IMG/VR virus record: IMGVR_UViG_3300049736_000026
Location: 1 to 24,167 of that record
Strand: one strand, 5' to 3'
Source of the DNA: a virus
DNA length: 24,167 bases
A model generated the notes under the pieces. That model searched no databases. It had not been told where the DNA came from and worked only from the letters and a program-made list of their open reading frames with translations. The translations under genes and the position numbers were made by a program. Shown piece by piece: positions 9,801-16,642 of this stretch (position 1 is its first letter; the number at the start of each line of letters is the position of its first letter).

Positions 9801-11119
9801 CATCTATTGTCGCAGCAAGTAAGATTGCAAGCGGTATGAGCGACGAAGACTACCAAGACTTCATGAACAACGAAGTTCCTAGCTACTTGCGAGATCACAC
9901 CCTCGTTATACTGAAAGATGGACCAGACAAAACTGAATACATCGATCTCAGCTACATGATGTTCTACGACTACCTTAAAACACCTTTCAAGAACGCTATT
10001 AGAGAATACAACAACAAAGGCGAGATAGGTGCGTCGGAGGCAGAGCAGATTGCAACAAGTGCTTTGGCAGGGTTGTACGGTTATCTTGAACCGTTCGCCT
10101 CAGAGGCAATTGTTGCCGAACGCTTGATTGACGCAACCATTCGTAATGGCCGCACAGCTACAGGGTCTCCGATTTACGGAACAAACGACGACCTTGGTGA
10201 AAAGGCACAGAAAGGTTTCTTGCACGTTCTAGGCGGTATGGAACCAGCTGTTCTGAAGATGATTGCAGAAGTTAAATCTACCGGACTTGAACAAGGTCGA
10301 TTGGTACGTGCTTTCACAGGAACGCCTTCCGCAACTGGCATGGAATACACAATGCCGGAAGAACTTCTGACGTTATCTAGCGGTCTACGCAAGTTGGAAA
10401 CAAACAAAAAACAAAACTTGTTTTATAAAGGGTCTGAGTTCAGCCGCAACCGTAGCGGAAGTATCACAGAGTTTACTCGCTTTGCCAAACGCAACGACGT
10501 GACACAAGAACAAGTTGAGCAGCAGTACATCGAATCGATGGGTGACCTGTTTAGAGCACAGCAGCAGATTTATAAAAACATTTCTTCCTACCGAAGAAGA
10601 GGCATGTCGGATAATGATATCCGTCGTTCGTTGCGAGAATCAAACATAGGTAAGCGAGACATCAGTGCTCTCATGCGTGGAGAGTTCCGGCCGTACCGTC
10701 TTAGCAAACAGTTAAACAAATTCTTGGTGGACGAAGAGGATCGTCAAGGTTTAAGACGTGTCCTGCGCCGTGTTGACCGCTCTCGGATGAACAATTTGTA
10801 CAAAGAACTGAGTGGTCGGTCTCTGGACGGGCCTTTAGGTGATATTTTCGACGAACAAAGCTCTTTACAAGACATTGAAAACACTGAAGAAAAACGGCCT
10901 CTCTCGTCGCCTGTAGCATCGAGTGCCGTACCTATGGACACCGCTACGGGACCAGAGGCATCATTTGACATGTCTAGTTTGTCCGATTTCTCCGTACCAC
11001 AGCAGCCTGTTCAAACTGCTGACTTGCAACCAATCCAACCAGACGCTAGTCTCTTAGGCGATGACCCTGTGACTATCGCAAGGAATATGCAAATAGCACA
11101 AAGAACCAGGAGGGGTTAA
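6848..11119 (+). CDS. Giant internal virion / DNA-ejection protein (1423 residues)
   Basis: 1423 residues, close to the length of T7 gp16, with an excellent AGGAGG ribosome site at 6838-6843. Two Gly/Ala-rich hydrophobic segments (about 49-75 and 109-124) near the N-terminus could insert into membrane. The central part is helical and charged. Around residue 711 is NPIGQIRNFLSNHFALMANGN, and around 880-960 a conserved-looking helical block, both reminiscent of large polyvalent phage proteins injected with DNA. Residues from about 1345 are Ser/Pro/Gln-rich. I do not see a lytic transglycosylase or protease motif, unlike T7 gp16. It is the last and largest of the four-gene block, the usual place for the largest ejection protein. 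The family link is by size, position and composition, not a secure homology. Confidence 0.55.
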   Translation: MAKLTIPGRGSFEVDDSVLNLSEPELQAFAKDFAAKLDAEGDVSVFGDIATGVGAGGVGFVQGISELGASTADLAFDTDYSRSVTQTFEEFKEATGLVPQTTAGEVAEAITNFGVGIIPVLGWMSRANSAAKGTNLLAARGMLGKSAEAFGKRYKNVLTKVDETGTRVNRFAGQAGVGSLAAGAADFAVSPDGMHTLSDAFDAMPQGLRTIEDTGLEGREEAIRKLLNKLKVGAEGAAFTTAFELLGPTIKGASFVIGNTPGVPQIARNVSLGMETLGGAFESAFPKTAKKAKETLSTARGAPRAFYELTEDLGAQIDAPEAVGMKLFTDLDKSVRQTVASQGIYGKGKASRQDAFTAAIRFLEGEDDALKGYDPKVLSSATEMRKLITNLSEEIYGELDIAVKKGDLSAEELKPVLGAIKTQFNSYLRRMYEGPMNKSYSELTQGREKESYEAAVEEIYRAIRAEKTNAGIKVIDEELARQEARAFVDEQLGFPAGSLGEGGKPLSAIRVEEIADDATLLKRKLKEEAGSKERVPIYTLSDSILSSRSKRLEKAPSLRTLKRERTEGREALEHRYLRTIADMSRFRETSKFYRQVAEDDTMSSSMKSAVEAINSGMPGPMIIRPSTIEEGYGPQTIDDLMRLTDAGYTLLRDDNNKAIISKYGPLTGGLIRNDAYEAITATQRNPDGVLDSLWSMSLQAKGISQMGMTVLNPIGQIRNFLSNHFALMANGNMMNGADMVDSIRIAAGKAANLADDDFRKFYDLMGEQGLRDQSLTMNEYRLLLREGRGIDRLGASTTSEMVERAVRAVPGVKTAEAVYSGVDNVAKTVAFAGERGKYAAAFRKAGLNVDEAFKLVEGDSVLARDFVDQGIAVRPQSLSETDNFLNVMAGDIVKKTMPIYSRVPEVIKQIRRVPVIGNFVAFPAENIRNSTNILNQSLKEMGYKVGDELRKQIGNKAAAKLESQIRTIGARRAMGAYASISLVPSSIVAASKIASGMSDEDYQDFMNNEVPSYLRDHTLVILKDGPDKTEYIDLSYMMFYDYLKTPFKNAIREYNNKGEIGASEAEQIATSALAGLYGYLEPFASEAIVAERLIDATIRNGRTATGSPIYGTNDDLGEKAQKGFLHVLGGMEPAVLKMIAEVKSTGLEQGRLVRAFTGTPSATGMEYTMPEELLTLSSGLRKLETNKKQNLFYKGSEFSRNRSGSITEFTRFAKRNDVTQEQVEQQYIESMGDLFRAQQQIYKNISSYRRRGMSDNDIRRSLRESNIGKRDISALMRGEFRPYRLSKQLNKFLVDEEDRQGLRRVLRRVDRSRMNNLYKELSGRSLDGPLGDIFDEQSSLQDIENTEEKRPLSSPVASSAVPMDTATGPEASFDMSSLSDFSVPQQPVQTADLQPIQPDASLLGDDPVTIARNMQIAQRTRRG

Positions 11120-11502
11120 TGGACTGGTCAAAATATCCGAACTTTAGCGAGTCGGAGTTCGCATGTTCACATTGTGGCGAGTGCCACATGAACGAGTCTT
11201 TTATAGCCAAGCTTCAATCTCTTCGCTCTCACTACGGAAGAGGACTGACGGTATCTAGTGGATACCGTTGTCCCGATCACCCGATCGAAAAGAAGAAAGC
11301 AAAGCCCGGCACACACTCAAGTGGTCATGCCGCGGACATAAAGATATCACACGGCGCAGCCGTTGAACTCTTAACACTAGCTCTTCGCAGCGGAGCCTTC
11401 ACAGGCATCGGCATACAGCAGAAGGGCAGTCACGGTTCCCGCTTTCTTCATCTTGATGATAAAGAGATGGGCCCGACACGCCCAACTATCTGGTCGTATT
11501 AG
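11119..11502 (+). CDS. Peptidase M15 family zinc D-Ala-D-Ala carboxypeptidase-like endolysin
   Basis: 127 residues. A strong AGGAGGGG ribosome site (11108-11115) precedes an ATG overlapping the previous stop (TAATG). The fold signature of M15 peptidases is complete: SSGYRCP at 46-52, THSSGHAAD at 65-73 giving zinc ligands H66 and D73, and FLHLD at 109-113 giving the third ligand H111. An N-terminal Cys cluster (C16, C19, C22) is typical of the short phage and host-like versions. The enzyme would cleave peptidoglycan stem peptides. With no signal peptide it would need a holin or virion delivery. Adjacent to the ejection block, it may be the endolysin or a virion-associated hydrolase. Confidence 0.88.
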   Translation: MDWSKYPNFSESEFACSHCGECHMNESFIAKLQSLRSHYGRGLTVSSGYRCPDHPIEKKKAKPGTHSSGHAADIKISHGAAVELLTLALRSGAFTGIGIQQKGSHGSRFLHLDDKEMGPTRPTIWSY

Positions 11503-11952
11503 ATGACACCATCTTCATTGGAGGTCCATACCGGAGACATCGGAGAAGCATTGTGCCTCTACCGTCTTCGGCAAATGAATGTTCCGTGTGAGGTCGTGCA
11601 ACTCGGAACCACTGACATCATTGCTATGGTCGGTATAAAACCCGTTCGCATTCAGGTTAAGACATCTCGTACTGTATATGAGGGGGCTAGAGCAAAGAAG
11701 GATGGCGGTAAGAAATATCCTATACGAGCCACCTATCACTTCTCGGTAGCCAAGGGCAGCAAAACAAAAGTCGCCCTCACCGAAGCTGATTGCGATATAC
11801 TAGCCCTTGTTGGTCTCGACCACGAGGGCGTTTTATTTTTACCAATGTCCGGGGTGCGACACCAAAAGACAAAGCGTGTACCGGCCGCTGATTATCTAGA
11901 CCCGGAACTCGCAGCTTGTAGCTGGAACAAGGCTGTCAGAAAGCTGTACTAA
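11503..11952 (+). CDS. PD-(D/E)XK-type endonuclease, Holliday-resolvase-like
   Basis: 149 residues. The ATG follows the preceding TAG with no gap and no ribosome site, so it is probably translated by reinitiation. The nuclease core is visible: GDIGEALCLYRL with the helix-1 acid E15, D38 in the strand TTDIIA, and RIQVKTS giving Q51-V52-K53, the E...D...(Q/E)xK pattern of the PD-(D/E)XK superfamily (PDDEXK_5-like and archaeal resolvase-like proteins). It likely cuts branched or host DNA during replication or packaging. The substrate is not deducible. The stop TAA overlaps the stop of the convergent gene on the other strand. Confidence 0.7.
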   Translation: MTPSSLEVHTGDIGEALCLYRLRQMNVPCEVVQLGTTDIIAMVGIKPVRIQVKTSRTVYEGARAKKDGGKKYPIRATYHFSVAKGSKTKVALTEADCDILALVGLDHEGVLFLPMSGVRHQKTKRVPAADYLDPELAACSWNKAVRKLY

Positions 11953-12467
11953 GAGTTTTTCTTTTCGAAGAACATTGCCATTGTGAAGCGAAAGTCGGGG
12001 CAAGCTGTGCTCGGTGCGCGTAGCGAATGAGGTACACCCTCGTCCATCCAAAGCACCCGACCCGACTTAAACTCAATGGCTGTATCTACCGTCATGTCGT
12101 CATTAAAGATCATGGTCTCTCCCGCCCATTCGGGTAGCCACCGCACATTGGCGTAGTACACCATGCTTTCTTCTCGCTGATGCGTATGCGGGTAATACAC
12201 GTTGCCCGGGTAAGACAGGTTAATTGTGGTCTTAGTAGGCCATCGTCCGTCAATTTTATCCAACAATTTTTGAGACGTAATATTCTCAAAAAACTCCAGC
12301 CTTCTTATGTCGTCATCGCTGTAGTGACTTGCCATGTTTCGAAACAAGCCGCTTATTTCTTCGGGGCGGTCAACCCAGCCCACGTTGAAGTTACTATGAA
12401 GCACAAAATCATACATGCGCTCTATTTCTCCGGCCGGTATTCCACCGTCAATTATCTCGTATCTCAT
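11949..12467 (-). CDS. 2OG-Fe(II) oxygenase (prolyl-hydroxylase-like), second of a tandem pair
   Basis: 172 residues from the ATG at 12467, which overlaps the upstream stop (ATGA) and follows a GAGGAAA ribosome site. The in-frame ATG at 12512 would add 15 residues lying inside the neighbouring gene. The double-stranded beta-helix core is recognisable: PHTHQREES at 93-101, WLPEWAGETMIF at 110-121, GRVLWMDEGVPHSLRAP at 136-152 with the distal ligand H147, and R160 in FRFTMAMFF as the likely 2-oxoglutarate clamp. The first metal motif reads H94-T-H96 instead of the usual HxD/E, so the iron geometry may differ, or it may belong to the branch using HxH. Substrate unknown. It is last in the replication operon. 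Confidence 0.75.
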   Translation of the reverse strand: MRYEIIDGGIPAGEIERMYDFVLHSNFNVGWVDRPEEISGLFRNMASHYSDDDIRRLEFFENITSQKLLDKIDGRWPTKTTINLSYPGNVYYPHTHQREESMVYYANVRWLPEWAGETMIFNDDMTVDTAIEFKSGRVLWMDEGVPHSLRAPSTACPDFRFTMAMFFEKKNS

Positions 12468-12964
12468 TTGTTTTCCTCGTGTAACTGCGCTGTCGTGGGA
12501 GGATTTCTCCAACCATTAATTAAAAATGCGTGGCGTTCTCCCGACCAAATCCCTGAGACCCGGTGCCAGACACCTGGGTCTAGGACCACGCATCTATTGA
12601 ATCGTGGGGCTATACGCTCTACCTCTGTCCGTGTTTCGTCCGCAGTTTGAATTTCTAGAAACCCACCCCACAAAGAGTGTTCTGTTGAATATAAAACGCA
12701 AGACCAATCCGCCGGAACAAACTTCCCGTTTAATCCCTTTTCTTCGTCCTTGTCGAAATGCCAGCTATTTACGTGTTCATGATGGCAAATATTGTACCAA
12801 TACTCAAAACCACACATTCCTTCTGGTTGAAAGTAATCTACACAAAACTCAATCACATCGTGAGCAGGTTCACTTTTAGTGACACCGTCCCACCACCTTA
12901 TGTTTTCAAAATGCTTCACATGATTAGTGAGGTGACTAGGTAAAAAATCGTCTAGCAAAATCAT
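12464..12964 (-). CDS. 2OG-Fe(II) oxygenase, first of a tandem pair
   Basis: 166 residues, beginning two bases after the polymerase stop. All expected active-site elements are visible: WHFDKDE with H69 and D71 (HxD), a WGGFLEIQ strand at 99-106, DPGVWHRVSG with distal H134, and R144 in SGERHAFLING as the 2-oxoglutarate-binding residue. The family hydroxylates protein side chains, nucleobases or small molecules using Fe(II), O2 and 2-oxoglutarate. Phage members occur widely in marine phages and most lack a known substrate. Co-transcription with DNA polymerase makes nucleic acid or a replication protein a candidate, which is inference. It differs strongly in sequence from the neighbouring oxygenase, so a recent duplication is unlikely. 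Confidence 0.8.
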   Translation of the reverse strand: MILLDDFLPSHLTNHVKHFENIRWWDGVTKSEPAHDVIEFCVDYFQPEGMCGFEYWYNICHHEHVNSWHFDKDEEKGLNGKFVPADWSCVLYSTEHSLWGGFLEIQTADETRTEVERIAPRFNRCVVLDPGVWHRVSGIWSGERHAFLINGWRNPPTTAQLHEENK

Positions 12965-12966
12965 TG

Positions 12967-14892
12967 TTATTCAATTTCGCCCCAGTTGTCGCCTAACGCG
13001 AAGTCAATCTTAAATGGTACCAAAGCTGGTATGCATGTTTCCATGATTTCTTTAATTTTGTTTGCTTGACTTTCGCTCTCTATATTGAAGCACAGTTCAT
13101 CATGCACTGTGAGTAGGGGAGTGAACCCCTCTTTGTAGCAGTCCACCATTGCACGTTTCATTTGGTCAGCACTCGACCCTTGTATCAACCGGTTGAGAGC
13201 CTTGTATGTGTAGGCACGTTTCAGCGATTCTTTCGGGCCGTGCTCACGTCGGGCATCTTCGAACGGCAGCGCACGATGCAGGCCATAACGCTTCGGCTCC
13301 CATTTATCAAAGCGGCATCGTCGGCCAAGCACTGTTCGAACAACCCCGTTGGTTTCTGCTGCTCGAGACACAGCATCAGCAAGTCCTTTGACAAACGGAA
13401 CCTTGGAGTTGTAATCGCCCAGCAAGTCTTTGGCTTCGTTCTTTTCGATATCCAAAACACCAGCCAGCTTGTTGATGCCCATGCCGTACATGATGCCGAG
13501 GTTCACGGTCTTGGCATCCTTACGGGAGATGCCTGCCATGTCCGCCACCATCTGGTGAAAGTCTGCGTCATCTTCTTCGTACTTATCAATTACTTCTTGA
13601 ATCATCGGGTGCTTCCTTGCGCCCGATAGCGACCCAGCGTAGTGCGCCAGCCATCGCGGTTCTTGTGACGCGTAGTCAAAGCTGCCCCATTTATTACCCT
13701 CATCGGGAACAAACAATCCTCGAATAGCTTTTTTAATCTGTGGGTCACGAGCCGGTATCTGCTGGAGATTAGGGTTGGAGGAAGAGAACCGGCCCGTTAC
13801 CGTGCCGCCATCATCCGAGCGGAGGGGGTGAAACTCTGCGTGAATGCGACCCTTGTGAGAGAACTTGAAGATGTTCTCGATGAATGTCGTATTCGCTTTG
13901 TTGAACTCTCGCATACGTAATATAGACTGCGCGACAGGGTGCTCATGGGCTGCAAGAAATTGCTTCGTGAAACTCGGAGCTTCTTTTGCTGTTCGCGGAT
14001 AGTCGAGGCCGAGCTTGTCGAACGCTTTAGCCAGAGAGGCTGCTGCCCAAGGCTCAACCTGAAACCCTACCGTCTCTTCGATTTTCTGGTGCAGCCTGTT
14101 CTCTTCGCTGTTTAGATAGTCACGAGCCTTCTGCGCTCCTTCGAGATCCACCTTCACACCGTTCCAACGCATGTCGAGCAGTAGAGGCGTTAGGTCAGTT
14201 TCCATTTCGAAGATCTGTGACACCTCATCTTTCACCAGTTCTGGCTTCAGCCTGTTCCACAAACGCAGTGTAATATCCGCGTCCTGTTCAGCGTACCGAC
14301 CAACAAAGCGAGAGGGCAAACGCCACATCTCTGCCTTCGGGTCAAAGCCATAGTCCATGGCAGCGGCGCGAAGTGTCTTCTCACTTTTACCCTCGCCCAA
14401 ATAATCAATCGTCAAAGAGTTTAGATTGTACCAGCGGCGGTTCTCGTCCAGCATCGCAGCCGCGGTCATTGTATCGTAAACCCTGCCGTTAACTTTGACA
14501 CCTGCCCAGCGCAACCAGCCCAGATCGTATTGAGCATTGTGCATCACCTTCGGCACATCGGTCTCACAGACTTTCTTAACGAAAGCCATGACAGACTTCT
14601 CTGGCATGTTCCCACCACCCTCGTGGCGAATAGGGAAGTATCCGGTGAAGTCACCGTAGGCAATAGCAATCCCACAAATAAAGCCATCATTACGAGCCCA
14701 GCCTGGCCCCATGGTCATCAGGTTTGGATCAGAGGTCTCTAAGTCGATCGATATAATCTTGGCTTCTTCATAGCCTCGTGGGAACCCAGCAGGTGGTGAC
14801 CAGTCTTGGTCGAGCGCACCGTAGGCAACGTCTTTGATATCACTGTCTTGTACGTCTTGGAGCTTTTGAAAAAAGCCTAGCTGTCCGGTCAT
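12967..14892 (-). CDS. polA: Family A DNA polymerase (Pol I-like) with 3'-5' exonuclease
   Basis: 641 residues from the ATG at 14892 that overlaps the helicase stop (ATGA), with GGAGA upstream; an ATG at 14907 would add five residues. The proofreading domain is intact: IDLET (D50, E52), HNAQYD (N119, D123) and YAEQD (Y200, D204). The polymerase motifs are complete: GRFSSSNPNLQQIP, motif A DYASQEPR (D406, E411), motif B from R457 through K461 to Y469 (RKDAKTVNLGIMYG), and motif C VHDE (597-600). The O-helix residue equivalent to E. coli Phe762 is Leu465, a variant common in virioplankton and linked in the literature to slower or temperate replication. No 5' nuclease domain or fused DnaJ-like domain is present. 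This is the replicative polymerase of the phage. Confidence 0.95.
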   Translation of the reverse strand: MTGQLGFFQKLQDVQDSDIKDVAYGALDQDWSPPAGFPRGYEEAKIISIDLETSDPNLMTMGPGWARNDGFICGIAIAYGDFTGYFPIRHEGGGNMPEKSVMAFVKKVCETDVPKVMHNAQYDLGWLRWAGVKVNGRVYDTMTAAAMLDENRRWYNLNSLTIDYLGEGKSEKTLRAAAMDYGFDPKAEMWRLPSRFVGRYAEQDADITLRLWNRLKPELVKDEVSQIFEMETDLTPLLLDMRWNGVKVDLEGAQKARDYLNSEENRLHQKIEETVGFQVEPWAAASLAKAFDKLGLDYPRTAKEAPSFTKQFLAAHEHPVAQSILRMREFNKANTTFIENIFKFSHKGRIHAEFHPLRSDDGGTVTGRFSSSNPNLQQIPARDPQIKKAIRGLFVPDEGNKWGSFDYASQEPRWLAHYAGSLSGARKHPMIQEVIDKYEEDDADFHQMVADMAGISRKDAKTVNLGIMYGMGINKLAGVLDIEKNEAKDLLGDYNSKVPFVKGLADAVSRAAETNGVVRTVLGRRCRFDKWEPKRYGLHRALPFEDARREHGPKESLKRAYTYKALNRLIQGSSADQMKRAMVDCYKEGFTPLLTVHDELCFNIESESQANKIKEIMETCIPALVPFKIDFALGDNWGEIE

Positions 14893-16415
14893 ACTTGGAA
14901 TCTCCATCTTCCGCGACCTTCAATCAGGTGAAGGTTGTGCTTGGCACGTGTCATGCCCACATAAAAAGTTCGTATCTCACTGTCGGGGTCATTCATTGTC
15001 TGGCAGGCGCGAGACGTTTCGAGCATTAAAGCCACGTTGTCTGCTTCGCCGCCTTTTGCTTTGTGAATAGTGGACAGCTTAATACGAGGGTTTTCAGAGT
15101 CAAACTTCTCCCCTGCCCGAAGTACGGACTGGATATAGATGCGGTCATTATCTGGAATACGGAGAACGTCGAACCACTGCTTGGGTTCGCCGAACAAATC
15201 TTCTGTCTGTTCCATAAGCCGTTGGACATCCGACATGGAGACAACATCTTCATTGATCATGCTGTCTATGTGCTTGTCGCCCTGACGACGTATGCGCTTT
15301 TCAATATCCATAAAAGCCCACATGTTCTTAAACTCATCACGTCCCAGACTAGAGCCAGTCGTTAACCTTGTCCATCCCCTTGTTGCGTCTATGATTTTTT
15401 GGGATACGCTAAACCCGGAGCCTTGTCGGAAGAACAAAAGCCCCATCTCTTTCATGCGAGAGGCGACCTGATTAGCGATATAGTTAGTGCGGCACAGCAC
15501 TAGCCACTGGCCTTGAGAGAGGTCAAGCTCATCTAAATTGAAGTGCCAATTGATCGTCCCTTTACGTTCGGTTGGCTCCCACTGCTTGTATACACGATCT
15601 GCTACACGACTAATCAAGCGGCCCGAAACTAGATGCACATCAAAAGGAACACGGTAACTTTGCTTCAATACCGTTGCGTTTTCGCAACGCCCTTTGAAAT
15701 CTTCTGGGTCTACGCCCATCCACTCGTAGATGCACTGGTCGTCATCCCCGGCATACACTACTTCTCGCGTGTTCTTTGCCAGCTTATCAACCATCTCCCA
15801 CTGCAAAGGAACCAAGTCTTGTGCTTCATCAACAATCAATAGGTCGAGGTCAGGGCAATCGCCGCGGTCAACGAACCCTTCGATCATGTCGGTAAAATCA
15901 ATCTTACCTAATTCTTCTTTGTAGTCTTGAAGCCCTTTGTTGATTATCTCAAGCTGGCGGTAATCTAGGTTGGCATAGTTAGTTCTGGCGAACTGGCGAT
16001 AAGGAGACACGCGTCTGACACGAGCCATGTTTATAATAGACAGGTACACATCTCCCGGCGCACCCATGCGAAAGAACTCTCCGTCGTTCATGCTCATACT
16101 TTTTGTAGAACGAAACTCTACGCCAAGTAGCTCCTCTAGCCGCTTGTAGTCAGAAGCTGCCAGGACATCTTTAGTGCTAAGTCTAAGCTGATGAAACGCC
16201 AACGAATGAAGCGTACGGAAGTATGGCATTGATTTTATTTCCAACCCCAACTCAGAAGCTGCACGAGTACGCGCTTCCTCCGCTGCCTTTTTGCTGAACG
16301 ATACAAACGCGATACGCTCCGGTGCTACGCCCTCACGCAAGCGTTCCTTGACCAAGTTGATTAGTGTATACGTCTTGCCGGTGCCGGGTGGTCCAAGTAT
16401 TGCTCTAGGCTCCAT
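14889..16415 (-). CDS. Superfamily 1 UvrD/Rep-type DNA helicase
   Basis: 508 residues from the ATG at 16415, which shares its A with the preceding stop (TAATG) and follows GGAGGAAG. A longer frame reaching 16502 would cover the upstream gene and is rejected. Helicase motifs in order: GPPGTGKT (8-15), motif Ia region FVSFSKKAAEEA, TLHSLAF (68-74), DEAQD (196-200), YAGDDDQ (221-227), QSYR (252-255), STIHKAKGGEAD (448-459) and YVGMTRAK (485-492). It should be a 3'-5' ATP-driven ssDNA translocase, serving as fork helicase or recombination helicase. At 508 residues it is shorter than UvrD (about 720), with reduced 1B/2B insertions. It overlaps the polymerase gene by four bases, suggesting they act together. 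Confidence 0.93.
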   Translation of the reverse strand: MEPRAILGPPGTGKTYTLINLVKERLREGVAPERIAFVSFSKKAAEEARTRAASELGLEIKSMPYFRTLHSLAFHQLRLSTKDVLAASDYKRLEELLGVEFRSTKSMSMNDGEFFRMGAPGDVYLSIINMARVRRVSPYRQFARTNYANLDYRQLEIINKGLQDYKEELGKIDFTDMIEGFVDRGDCPDLDLLIVDEAQDLVPLQWEMVDKLAKNTREVVYAGDDDQCIYEWMGVDPEDFKGRCENATVLKQSYRVPFDVHLVSGRLISRVADRVYKQWEPTERKGTINWHFNLDELDLSQGQWLVLCRTNYIANQVASRMKEMGLLFFRQGSGFSVSQKIIDATRGWTRLTTGSSLGRDEFKNMWAFMDIEKRIRRQGDKHIDSMINEDVVSMSDVQRLMEQTEDLFGEPKQWFDVLRIPDNDRIYIQSVLRAGEKFDSENPRIKLSTIHKAKGGEADNVALMLETSRACQTMNDPDSEIRTFYVGMTRAKHNLHLIEGRGRWRFQV

Positions 16416-16642
16416 TATTCTTCCTCCGGTAGATCGAGAACAAAGATCGGAGTTGTTGTACCCACGTATGATCCGAGTACGTTGTAGTGAAAGTGCTCCC
16501 ACGCTTCTTCTTCGGTCATCTCATCTTGATCGATGAACGTGTTAACCACGCGCACAGCGTCGTAAACATATACGTCTTCGAAACCGCAGCGAGATCCAAT
16601 GCCGATAATTGCTTCGTCAAATTCTGAAGGTAATTTCATCAT
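16415..16642 (-). CDS. Small acidic protein between primase and helicase, unknown
   Basis: 75 residues. The start ATG overlaps the primase stop (TGATG at 16640-16644); the next ATG at 16639 is an alternative, and a TTG at 16645 is less likely. The product is acidic, ends in LDLPEEE and has a likely helix DEMTEEEAWEHFHYNVLGSY. There is no membrane segment, Cys cluster or recognised domain. Its position, coupled at both ends to replication genes, suggests an accessory factor of primase or helicase. This is context only. Confidence 0.75.
   Translation of the reverse strand: MMKLPSEFDEAIIGIGSRCGFEDVYVYDAVRVVNTFIDQDEMTEEEAWEHFHYNVLGSYVGTTTPIFVLDLPEEE

Noticed and set aside
11912-11960. CAGCT-TGT-AGCTG hairpin and downstream T-run as a terminator of the plus module
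   Set aside because: The stem is only five bases and the T-run lies more than 30 bases away, so it does not have terminator geometry.
13162-13629. 155-residue plus-strand frame inside the polymerase
   Set aside because: The polymerase motifs on the other strand are unambiguous; this frame has no domain or start signal.
14889-16502. 537-residue version of the helicase
   Set aside because: The extra 29 N-terminal residues overlap the small upstream gene in another frame and have no homologous character; the ATG at 16415 has a good ribosome site and stop/start coupling.
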